From positions 1 to 25,802 of the forward strand of contig WQTL01000515.1 in assembly GCA_009786275.1 (NCBI GenBank): a stretch of DNA of 25,802 bases, read 5' to 3'. The notes under the pieces were generated by a model. The model was not told the origin of the DNA, did not search any database, and was given only the letters and a program-made list of their open reading frames with translations. Positions 13,982 to 20,192 of this stretch are shown in pieces. The position numbers were made by a program, and so were the translations under genes. Source of the stretch: Bacillota bacterium (GTDB taxonomy: Bacteria; Bacillota; Clostridia; Oscillospirales; Acutalibacteraceae). Every line of letters starts with the position of its first letter. Within the stretch, counting starts at the first letter, position 1.

Positions 13982-14710
13982 ATGCCCATCCGCCGCCTCG
14001 ACCAGGCCCTTGCCCTGCGCGGCTTCGGCTCCCGCAAAGAAATCCACGCCCTGGTGCGCGCAGGCCAGGTGCAAATCAACGGCATACCGGCCCATAGCGC
14101 CGCCCAAAAGATCGACCTGGAACGCGACCGCGTGACCCTCCGGGGCGAGCCTGTTTGCCTTCAGGAGTTCATCTACATCATGCTGCACAAGCCTCCGGGC
14201 GTCGTCAGCGCCGCGCGCGATTCCAATACCCCCACGGTGATCGATCTTCTCCCCGCGCAGCTGCGCCGCCGGGGGCTGTTCCCCGTGGGCCGCCTGGATA
14301 AGGACACCACTGGCCTGCTGCTGCTCACCGACGACGGCGCGCTGGCCCACGCCCTGCTCTCGCCGAAAAAGCACGTGCCCAAGACCTATCTCGCCGCCCT
14401 GCAAACCCCCGCAACTGAGAATGACATACGTGCCTTCGCCGCCGGCATGGCCCTCCCCCCCGCCGAGGGCCATCCCCCGGAGGACTGCCTCCCCGCCGAG
14501 TTGTCCATCCTGGAAGGCTATATGGCCCGCGTGGTGCTGCGCGAGGGGAAATATCACCAGATCAAGCGCATGTTCGCCGCCCGCGGCAACGGAGTCCTCT
14601 CCCTGCACCGGGAAAGCATGGGGTCATTAAGGCTGGACGAGGCATTGCAGCCCGGGGAATGCCGGGAACTGACGGCGGAGGAAATTGCGGAGCTGAAAAC
14701 CATCGAGTAG
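13982..14710 (+). CDS. rsuA: RsuA-family 16S rRNA pseudouridine synthase
   Basis: 242 residues. An N-terminal S4 RNA-binding domain (RRLDQALALRGFGSRKEI, residues 4-60) is followed by the catalytic domain. MLHKPPGVVSA (67-77) and PVGRLDKDTTGLLLLTDDG (101-119) are the RsuA/RluB/E/F signature with the catalytic Asp106. EGKYHQIKRMFAA is the conserved C-terminal motif. It isomerises a uridine to pseudouridine in rRNA, most likely U516 of 16S rRNA. RsuA is favoured over RluB by its length and the S4 spacing, but the site is inferred. GAGGTGAT precedes the ATG by a few bases. Confidence 0.9.
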   Translation: MPIRRLDQALALRGFGSRKEIHALVRAGQVQINGIPAHSAAQKIDLERDRVTLRGEPVCLQEFIYIMLHKPPGVVSAARDSNTPTVIDLLPAQLRRRGLFPVGRLDKDTTGLLLLTDDGALAHALLSPKKHVPKTYLAALQTPATENDIRAFAAGMALPPAEGHPPEDCLPAELSILEGYMARVVLREGKYHQIKRMFAARGNGVLSLHRESMGSLRLDEALQPGECRELTAEEIAELKTIE

Positions 14711-14718
14711 AGCACAAA

Positions 14719-14760
14719 AAGCCCCCTTCGCTCGCGAGGGGGGTGGTCCGCAGGACCGGG
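14719..14760. repeat. Double-hairpin intergenic element after rsuA
   Basis: CCCCCTTCGC (14722-14731) pairs with GCGAGGGGGG (14734-14743) with one wobble. GGTCC and GGACC (14745-14757) form a second hairpin. On the minus strand the first hairpin is followed by TTTTT, so it could end transcription in that direction. On the plus strand it may slow or process the rsuA message. It looks like a dispersed intergenic element rather than a classical terminator. Confidence 0.5.
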
Positions 14761-14840
14761 GGGAGCGCAAATAAAATTTGAAGCATTCCCCTACCATGCC
14801 CCGTTATATAGGTTGTGCACACAGGAAGGAGGCGGCAGCC

Positions 14841-15371
14841 ATTGGCATAGACAGAGACAAGGAGCTCACGCGTCTGATGGACGAATACAGCGCGCGTATT
14901 TTCGGCCTGTGCCTGCGGCTGACGCGCGACTGGTTCACGGCCGAGGACCTCACGCAGGATACCTTCCTCTCGGCCTTTCAGGCCCTGGAGCGCTTCGACG
15001 GCGCCAACGAAGCCGCCTGGCTGTCCACAATCGCCGCCCGTAAATGCCTGGACCACCTGCGCAGCGCGGCAACAAGGCATACCCGGGCCGCGCCCGACGA
15101 AACGCTGCTGCTCTTCCCGTCCCCGGCCTCCATGGAGCCCGAGAACATCTTCTTCGAGGAGCACTGGGAGGGCGCCCTGCGCGGGGCCTGCGAGGCGCTC
15201 AAAGAGCCCTACCGGGAGACGGCGCTGGGTTACTACTGCGAGGGGCGCAGCCTTGCGGAAATCGCGCGGCGCGGCGGCGTGCCCCACGATACCGCGCGTA
15301 CACGATGTTACCGGGCCAAGCAGATGCTGCGTGAAATTCTCAGGGAGGAGGTGCGCGTATGCGCCATCTGA
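14841..15371 (+). CDS. ECF-type RNA polymerase sigma factor
   Basis: The protein has sigma region 2 (RLMDEYSARIFGLCLRLTRD, then AEDLTQDTFLSAFQALERF) and region 4 (LAEIARRGGVPHDTARTRCY, a helix-turn-helix), with a short linker. It lacks regions 1 and 3, as extracytoplasmic-function sigma factors do. The start is uncertain. The only strong ribosome site, AGGAAGGAGG (14823-14832), points to an ATT at 14841 (176 residues). In-frame ATG (14796) and TTG (14778) have no ribosome site. The gene overlaps the anti-sigma gene by 13 bases. It directs polymerase to promoters of a regulon that is not visible here. Confidence 0.85.
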   Translation: MGIDRDKELTRLMDEYSARIFGLCLRLTRDWFTAEDLTQDTFLSAFQALERFDGANEAAWLSTIAARKCLDHLRSAATRHTRAAPDETLLLFPSPASMEPENIFFEEHWEGALRGACEALKEPYRETALGYYCEGRSLAEIARRGGVPHDTARTRCYRAKQMLREILREEVRVCAI

Positions 15372-15772
15372 CGCAAACCCAAATCGATTGCCTGCTCGGC
15401 GGCGAGCTGCCGGACGCGAAGCTTGCGTCAGCGGAACGCGCCGCCATGCTGGAGCACACCCTGGGCTGCGCCGGCTGCGCCGCCTTGCTCTGGCAGGCCA
15501 ACGAGGCGCTGCCCGAAATCGCGCCCCCCCCCGGCATGGAGAAGCGCATCCTGGAGCGTACGCATGCCAATCCGCGACCGGAAAACCTGCGCTCCTACGC
15601 CCTGCGGGTGGCCGCGGCCGTGGCGGCGGCGCTGGTGCTGCTGTTCAGCGGAGCGTTCCAGCGGCTCGCGCAGCTGGACCTGCCCAAGCTCAGCCGGGAG
15701 ATCCAAACGCAAATCACAGAATTATTTGATTACGCAAAGGAGGGACTCACAATTGCATCCGAATCCAAATAA
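15359..15772 (+). CDS. Zinc-finger-type membrane anti-sigma factor
   Basis: 137 residues; the ATG at 15359 has GGGAGGAGG about 8 bases before it. The cytoplasmic part has HTLGCAGC (His33, Cys37, Cys40), the H-x3-C-x2-C pattern of ZAS-domain anti-sigma factors. One membrane helix follows (about 83-101, LRVAAAVAAALVLLFSGAF), then a short extracellular tail with acidic residues. It probably sequesters the upstream sigma factor at the membrane and releases it on an envelope signal. The role is inferred from the motif and the overlap with the sigma gene. Confidence 0.8.
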   Translation: MRHLTQTQIDCLLGGELPDAKLASAERAAMLEHTLGCAGCAALLWQANEALPEIAPPPGMEKRILERTHANPRPENLRSYALRVAAAVAAALVLLFSGAFQRLAQLDLPKLSREIQTQITELFDYAKEGLTIASESK

Positions 15773-16298
15773 GGCATTGCTCGTACTATTGTCCTTTGTG
15801 CCCGGGGCGGGGCACATGTACCTGGGCCTGATGCGCCGGGGCGTCTCGTTCATGGCCGGGTTTGCCCTGAGCATCGCCGGCGCGGGCGCGTTCTCCATGA
15901 TCAGCCTGCTCCAGGCGGCGTTCATCATCCTCATCCCCCTCACCTGGTTCGTGGCCTTCTTCGATCTCTGGCGCTACCCCCGCATGGGCCCGGAGGAAAA
16001 AGCCCTCGTGCGGGACGACTTCCTCATCCCCCGGAGCCTGCAACTGCCCGGCGGCATAACCATGCGCAAGGCGCGTATCGTGGCGGGCATCCTGCTCATC
16101 CTCGCGGGCGTGTACCGGCTGTACCGGATCTTCCTGTATAATTTCATCTACGACTACCTGCACTCCGAGCGCGTGATCTACTTCTTCGAGCGCATGCCCA
16201 CCCTGCTGGGCGGGGTGGCGGTCATTGCCGTGGGCCTGCTGCTGATCTTCTGGAAGAGCAGGCAACTGAAGAGGGAGGCCGGCGGCTATGAAAAGTAG
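15753..16298 (+). CDS. Multi-pass membrane protein of the sigma/anti-sigma operon
   Basis: 181 residues from a TTG at 15753 with AAAGGAGG about 9 bases before it; it overlaps the anti-sigma end by 20 bases. The opening, NPNKALLVLLSFVPGAGHMY followed by LGLMRRGVSFM, has the S-x-x-P-G-x-G-x-x-Y-x-G pattern of TM2-type membrane proteins. There are about four helices with a charged cytoplasmic loop (RYPRMGPEEKALVRDD). The last helices resemble the unit in the next gene. It may sense or transmit envelope state together with the anti-sigma factor, which is inferred from synteny. Confidence 0.75.
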   Translation: MHPNPNKALLVLLSFVPGAGHMYLGLMRRGVSFMAGFALSIAGAGAFSMISLLQAAFIILIPLTWFVAFFDLWRYPRMGPEEKALVRDDFLIPRSLQLPGGITMRKARIVAGILLILAGVYRLYRIFLYNFIYDYLHSERVIYFFERMPTLLGGVAVIAVGLLLIFWKSRQLKREAGGYEK

Positions 16299-16602
16299 GA
16301 AAATCGGCGTCCTGACCCTGGGCGCGTCCCTGGTGGCCTTCGGCGTGCTGTACCTGCTGCGGGTGTTCGTGCCCGGCTGGAGCTACATGACCGTGCTGCG
16401 CTTTTGGCCGGTGGTGCTCATCCTCCTGGGCGCGGAGGTGCTGCTGTCGGTATTCTGGCCCCGCCCCGAGGGCGAGCCCCCAGCCAAATTCGACGCGGCC
16501 TCCGTGGTGCTGCTGTTCGTCACGCTGCTCCTGGCCTGCGGGCTGGCCGCCGCGCAGTTCGCCCTGGAGCAGCTGCCGGAGTTCATCGACAGGATATGGT
16601 AG
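16288..16602 (+). CDS. Small membrane protein, LiaF/DUF5668-like
   Basis: 104 residues, three hydrophobic segments: IGVLTLGASLVAFGVLYLLR, VLRFWPVVLILLGAEVLLSV and a third near 70-87. The pattern F-W-P-x-x-L-I-L-x-G is typical of the LiaF transmembrane domain (DUF5668). The ATG overlaps the previous stop region by 11 bases and has GAGGGAGG before it. It is the last gene of the sigma operon and probably a membrane accessory component of stress sensing. Its terminator is likely replaced by the palindromic element that follows. Confidence 0.7.
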   Translation: MKSRKIGVLTLGASLVAFGVLYLLRVFVPGWSYMTVLRFWPVVLILLGAEVLLSVFWPRPEGEPPAKFDAASVVLLFVTLLLACGLAAAQFALEQLPEFIDRIW

Positions 16603-16616
16603 CGATTTCAATTGAT

Positions 16617-16736
16617 ATGTGTAGAGACGCACAGCAGTGCGTCTCCGCTCAAAAGAAACGCACTGCTTAATTTGTTATTGATTTTGAGACGCACTGTTTT
16701 TTGTTTTGAGACGCACTGCAGTGCGTCTCTACACAT
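16617..16736. repeat. Composite GAGACGCA palindrome element (four units)
   Basis: The outer arms 16617-16645 and 16708-16736 are inverted copies with 28 of 29 matches. Between them are two half-units, GAAACGCACTGC (16655-16666) and GAGACGCACTG (16685-16695), embedded in T-rich sequence. It fills the whole gap between two convergent genes and probably arose by duplication and decay of the element seen at 2231-2306. Confidence 0.85.
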
Positions 16737-18005
16737 TTATCCCCGTGCCGCTTTGAACCCGATCTCCAGATCCGCGATAATATCCTCCACATGCTCCAGC
16801 CCCACGGAAAAGCGCACCATCCCCGGGTCGATCCCCGCGGCGGCCAGCTGTTCCTCGGTCAGCTGCCGGTGGGTTTCGCTGGCGGGGTGCAGCACGCAGG
16901 TGCGGATGTCCGCCACGTGCACCTCGTTGGAAGCCAGCTCCAGGGCGTTCATGAAGCGCACGGCGCCCTCCCTGCCGCCCTTGACGATGAAGGAGATCAC
17001 CCCGCTGGCCCCCTTGAGGTACTTCTGCGCCAGGGCGTAGCCCGCGTCGCCCGGCAGGCCGGGGTAGATGATTTTTTCAACGCAATCGCATGCCGCGAGG
17101 TATTCCGCGACGATCTGCGCGTTCACGCAGTACTGCTTCATGCGCACCGCGAGGGTCTCCAGCCCGAGGTTGAGCAAAAAGGCCGAATGCGCCGCCGGGT
17201 AGACGCCGAAGTCCCGCATCAGCTGCATCCTGGCTTTGATGATATACGCCGCCTTGCCGTAGGTCCCCACATAGTCGATCCCGTGATAGGAGGGATCCGG
17301 CTCGGTGAAATCCGGGAAATCCCCCGAAGTCCAGTCGAAATTGCCGCTGTCCACGATGACCCCGCCCACCTGCACGGCGTGTCCGTCCATGTACTTGCTG
17401 GTGGAGTGCACCACGATGTCCGCCCCGAACTCGAAGGGCTTGCACAGCACGGGGGTGGCGAAGGTGCTGTCCACGATCAGCGGGACCCTATGCGCGTGGG
17501 CGATGCGCGCGAACTTCTCGATATCCAGCACCTTCAGCGCGGGGTTGGCCAGGGTCTCCCCGAACACGGCCTTCGTGTTCGCCTTGAACGCCGCGTGAAT
17601 CTCCGCCTCGCCCGCGTCCTGGTCCACGTAGATGCATTCGATCCCCAGCCGCTTGAGCGTGATGGAGAACAGGTTCACCGTGCCGCCGTAGATCGCCGTC
17701 GTGCTGACGAAGCTGTCGCCCGCCGAGCACAGATTCAGCAGAGACAGCAGCGTTGCCGCCTGCCCCGACGAGGTGCACATCGCGCCCACGCCGCCCTCCA
17801 GTTCCGCGATCTTCGCCTCCACCACCATGACGGTGGGGTTGGCGAACCTGGAATAGATCAGGCTTTTGGTGGGCTCGTCGAAGACGGAGGCGACCTCCTC
17901 GGTGGAGTCGTACACATAGGTCGTGCTCTGCACGATGGGCACCACGCGGGGCTGCGCGTTGCCGGGGGTGTAGCCCGCGTGCAGACATTTGGTTTCGATT
18001 TTCAT
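16737..18005 (-). CDS. metY: O-acetylhomoserine sulfhydrylase (PLP-dependent)
   Basis: 422 residues, full length for the Cys/Met metabolism PLP family. MKIETKCLHAGYTPGNAQPR and YSRFANPT are typical family signatures. STTAIYGGTVNLF and the internal lysine of HSTSKYMDGHA (Lys204) hold the cofactor. The sequence favours the aminocarboxypropyltransferase/O-acetylhomoserine type over cystathionine synthase. It makes homocysteine from O-acetylhomoserine and sulfide, feeding methionine synthesis. AGGAAGGAG precedes the ATG by 6 bases. No T-box or SAM riboswitch is visible in the short leader, so regulation is not evident. Confidence 0.92.
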   Translation of the reverse strand: MKIETKCLHAGYTPGNAQPRVVPIVQSTTYVYDSTEEVASVFDEPTKSLIYSRFANPTVMVVEAKIAELEGGVGAMCTSSGQAATLLSLLNLCSAGDSFVSTTAIYGGTVNLFSITLKRLGIECIYVDQDAGEAEIHAAFKANTKAVFGETLANPALKVLDIEKFARIAHAHRVPLIVDSTFATPVLCKPFEFGADIVVHSTSKYMDGHAVQVGGVIVDSGNFDWTSGDFPDFTEPDPSYHGIDYVGTYGKAAYIIKARMQLMRDFGVYPAAHSAFLLNLGLETLAVRMKQYCVNAQIVAEYLAACDCVEKIIYPGLPGDAGYALAQKYLKGASGVISFIVKGGREGAVRFMNALELASNEVHVADIRTCVLHPASETHRQLTEEQLAAAGIDPGMVRFSVGLEHVEDIIADLEIGFKAARG

Positions 18006-18035
18006 TGATTGCTCCTTCCTGATGCCATATAGGCC

Positions 18036-18064
18036 ATTCTATCAAAAAATGGTCCGAAATACAA
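18036..18064 (-). promoter_or_regulatory. Candidate promoter of the O-acetylhomoserine sulfhydrylase gene
   Basis: On the minus strand, TTGTAT (18059-18064), 17 bp, TAGAAT (18036-18041). It is back-to-back with the ctsR promoter. Confidence 0.5.
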
Positions 18065-18091
18065 GACTTTTTAAAAATTTCAAAAAAACGC

Positions 18092-18120
18092 TTGACAAAC
18101 AACCCCCAACGTGTTAAACT
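18092..18120 (+). promoter_or_regulatory. Sigma-A promoter of the ctsR operon
   Basis: TTGACA (18092-18097), 17 bp, TAAACT (18115-18120). The predicted start near 18127 places the CtsR box at about +3 to +19. Confidence 0.7.
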
Positions 18121-18129
18121 ATGCTCATA

Positions 18130-18146
18130 GGTCAAAGATGGTCAAA
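18130..18146 (+). promoter_or_regulatory. CtsR operator (heptad direct repeat)
   Basis: GGTCAAA-GAT-GGTCAAA, an exact fit to the CtsR consensus (RGTCAAA-NAN-RGTCAAA). It lies between the -10 box and the ribosome site, where bound CtsR would block transcription of the whole operon. Confidence 0.95.
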
Positions 18147-18164
18147 GTTAAGGAGGTTGCCCCG

Positions 18165-18617
18165 ATGAGCAGCGTCAGCAACGCCATCGCCCGCATGATC
18201 CTCGAGATGCTCGAGGAGACCGGCGACGCGGAGATACAGCGCAACCTCATGGCCCAGAGCCTCGGCTGCGTGCCCAGCCAAATCAACTACGTCATCGCCT
18301 CGCGCTTCCCGCCCGAGCAGGGCTATATCGTGGAGAGCCGGCGGGGCGGCGGGGGCTGCATCCGCATCCGCCGGGTGAAGACGGACCGGGGCACGGCCTT
18401 CCTGGCGCTGATCAACGCCCTCGGCCCGCGCCTGGACGAATTCACGCTGCGCGCGCATATCGCGAACCTCTTCGGCCAAGACTTTATCGACGAGCAGGCG
18501 GCGGCGCTCCTGCGGGCGGCGGGCTGCAGCGCGGCGCTGCGGGGGCTTTCCCCGCCGGTGGGCGACGCGCTGCGGGCGTCCATCTTCAAACAAATGCTTC
18601 TAACCTTGAGCAGATAA
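18165..18617 (+). CDS. ctsR: CtsR, transcriptional repressor of class III heat-shock genes
   Basis: 150 residues from the ATG after AAGGAGG; an upstream ATG at 18138 lies in the operator and is rejected. The N-terminal winged HTH (about 1-70) includes AQSLGCVPSQINYVIASRF and the wing RRGGGG (59-64), the glycine-rich loop that senses temperature in CtsR. The C-terminal half is the dimerisation and McsB-contact domain. It represses its own operon through the box at 18130-18146. Heat, or action of the McsA/McsB pair, releases it. Confidence 0.95.
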   Translation: MSSVSNAIARMILEMLEETGDAEIQRNLMAQSLGCVPSQINYVIASRFPPEQGYIVESRRGGGGCIRIRRVKTDRGTAFLALINALGPRLDEFTLRAHIANLFGQDFIDEQAAALLRAAGCSAALRGLSPPVGDALRASIFKQMLLTLSR

Positions 18618-18642
18618 CATAGAGTGATGAGGAGTGATTCAC

Positions 18643-19167
18643 ATGCTTTGCCAACATTGCAAACAAAACGAGGCCACCACGCACATCCGGCGGGTGATCA
18701 ACGGGGCCGCGCAGGAGTACCACCTGTGCGCCGCCTGCGCCAAAGAGGCAGGTATCGCCGCGCAGTTCGCCGCGCCCGAGTTCGGCTTCCAGCTCAGCGA
18801 CCTGTTCAGCGGCTTCCTGGGCAGCAGCCTGCGCGGGCAGAGCCTGCCCGCCCCGCCGCGCTGCGAGCTGTGCGGCAGTTCCCTGGACGAGATCATACGC
18901 GGCGGCCGCGTGGGCTGCGCGCGCTGCTACGAGACCTTCGCCGAGCAGCTGCAGCCCACCCTGCAGCGCATCCACGGGGTGCTCAAGCACACGGGCAAAA
19001 CCCCCGAGACCGACCCCGCGGTTGCCCGGCGCAAGCAGAAGGAGCAGGAGATCGCGCGCCTGCGGGAGGAGATCGCAGCCGCCGTGCAGGCGGAGGACTA
19101 CGAGCAGGCGGCCCGGCTGCGCGATAAAATCAAAACCTTGGAGGAAGGGGGCGAGAGCAATGCATAG
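18643..19167 (+). CDS. mcsA: McsA, zinc-binding activator of McsB
   Basis: 174 residues from the ATG that follows GAGGAG by 8 bases; an in-frame GTG at 18634 overlaps that site. Four CxxC pairs (Cys3/6, 29/32, 74/77, 92/95) form the zinc sites that bind and stimulate the McsB kinase. The C-terminus has a UVR motif (IARLREEIAAAVQAEDYEQA, then ARLRDKIK) as in ClpC, typical of McsA. It is followed by mcsB with an 8-bp overlap. Confidence 0.93.
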   Translation: MLCQHCKQNEATTHIRRVINGAAQEYHLCAACAKEAGIAAQFAAPEFGFQLSDLFSGFLGSSLRGQSLPAPPRCELCGSSLDEIIRGGRVGCARCYETFAEQLQPTLQRIHGVLKHTGKTPETDPAVARRKQKEQEIARLREEIAAAVQAEDYEQAARLRDKIKTLEEGGESNA

Positions 19168-20191
19168 CTACGAAAAATGGTATGCCCAAAAGGGCGCGCA
19201 GGGCGACGTGGTGCTCAGCACCCGTGTGCGCCTGGCGAGGAACCTGGCCGATATGCCCTTCAGCGCCAAGCTCGACCCCCAGGGCAAAGAGAACGTCGCC
19301 CATGAGATCCGCGAGGCCGCGAAAAACCTGCCCTTGGCCCAAAAGGCCATAGGGGCCATGCGTTGGATCGACATGGCGGAGCTGCCGCAGCTGGCGGCGG
19401 TCTCCATGGCGGAGCAGCGGCTCGTCAGTGCGGCCTTTGCCCGGCAGGAGCCCGGCACCGCCCTGCTGCTGCGCGACGACCGGCGCGTGAGCGTCATGCT
19501 CTGCGAGGAGGACCACCTGCGCATCCAGGCCTACTCCCCGGGCCTGGCCCTGGACGAAACCTGGGCCATGGCGGACGAAATCGACACGGCCCTGGGCGGC
19601 AGCCTCGACTACGCCTTCGACGAGCGCCTGGGCTACCTCACCCAGTGCCCCACGAACCTTGGCACGGCCATGCGGGCCTCCGTGCTGCTGCACCTGCCGG
19701 CCCTTGAAACCCTCGACCGCGTGGGCCGCCTGGCGGAGAGCATCAGCAAGCTGGGCCTCACCATACGCGGGGCCTTCGGCGAGGGCAGCGGGGCCGAGGG
19801 CTCGCTGTTCCAGCTGAGCAACCAGGTGACCCTGGGTATCTCCGAGCGCCAGGCCCTGGACAATCTCCAGGCCATCACCTCGCAGATCGCCGAGCAGGAG
19901 AGACGCGCCCGGAAGGAATTGCTCCAGCGCCCCGAGTGGGAGAACAAGGTCTGGCGGGCCTACGGCATCCTGCGCTACGCCCGTTTGCTGGACAGCGGCG
20001 ACGCCATCAAGCTGCTCTCCCTGGCGAGATTGGGCGCGGCGGGGGGCATCCTCCCCATCGAAATCGAGACCCTCAACGCCCTGATGACCGACATCCAGCC
20101 CGCCACGCTGTGCCTTGCCAAACAGGTGACTGAGGCCGACCAGCGCGACAGGGCGCGCGCGGAGATGATCAGAGAAAACCTGGAGGAATAA
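19160..20191 (+). CDS. mcsB: McsB, protein arginine kinase
   Basis: 343 residues from the ATG at 19160, after GAGGAAGGGGG. It belongs to the phosphagen kinase fold: STRVRLARN (20-28) binds ATP phosphates, CEEDHLRIQ (about 115-123) holds the catalytic Glu, and QCPTNLGT (162-169) carries the active-site Cys163. The C-terminal RDRARA fits the RDxxRA phosphoarginine-binding motif of McsB. It phosphorylates arginines on damaged proteins, marking them for ClpC-ClpP, and inactivates CtsR under stress. It overlaps mcsA and is one base from clpC, so the four genes form one transcript. Confidence 0.95.
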   Translation: MHSYEKWYAQKGAQGDVVLSTRVRLARNLADMPFSAKLDPQGKENVAHEIREAAKNLPLAQKAIGAMRWIDMAELPQLAAVSMAEQRLVSAAFARQEPGTALLLRDDRRVSVMLCEEDHLRIQAYSPGLALDETWAMADEIDTALGGSLDYAFDERLGYLTQCPTNLGTAMRASVLLHLPALETLDRVGRLAESISKLGLTIRGAFGEGSGAEGSLFQLSNQVTLGISERQALDNLQAITSQIAEQERRARKELLQRPEWENKVWRAYGILRYARLLDSGDAIKLLSLARLGAAGGILPIEIETLNALMTDIQPATLCLAKQVTEADQRDRARAEMIRENLEE

Positions 20192-20192
20192 T

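Noticed and set aside
14778..14810. Promoter TTGAAG with TATATA ahead of the sigma gene
   Set aside because: The spacing is 21 bp, too long for a normal promoter, and no ECF-type promoter was seen.
18006..18035. SAM riboswitch or T-box controlling metY
   Set aside because: The leader between promoter and ATG is about 25 bases, too short for either.
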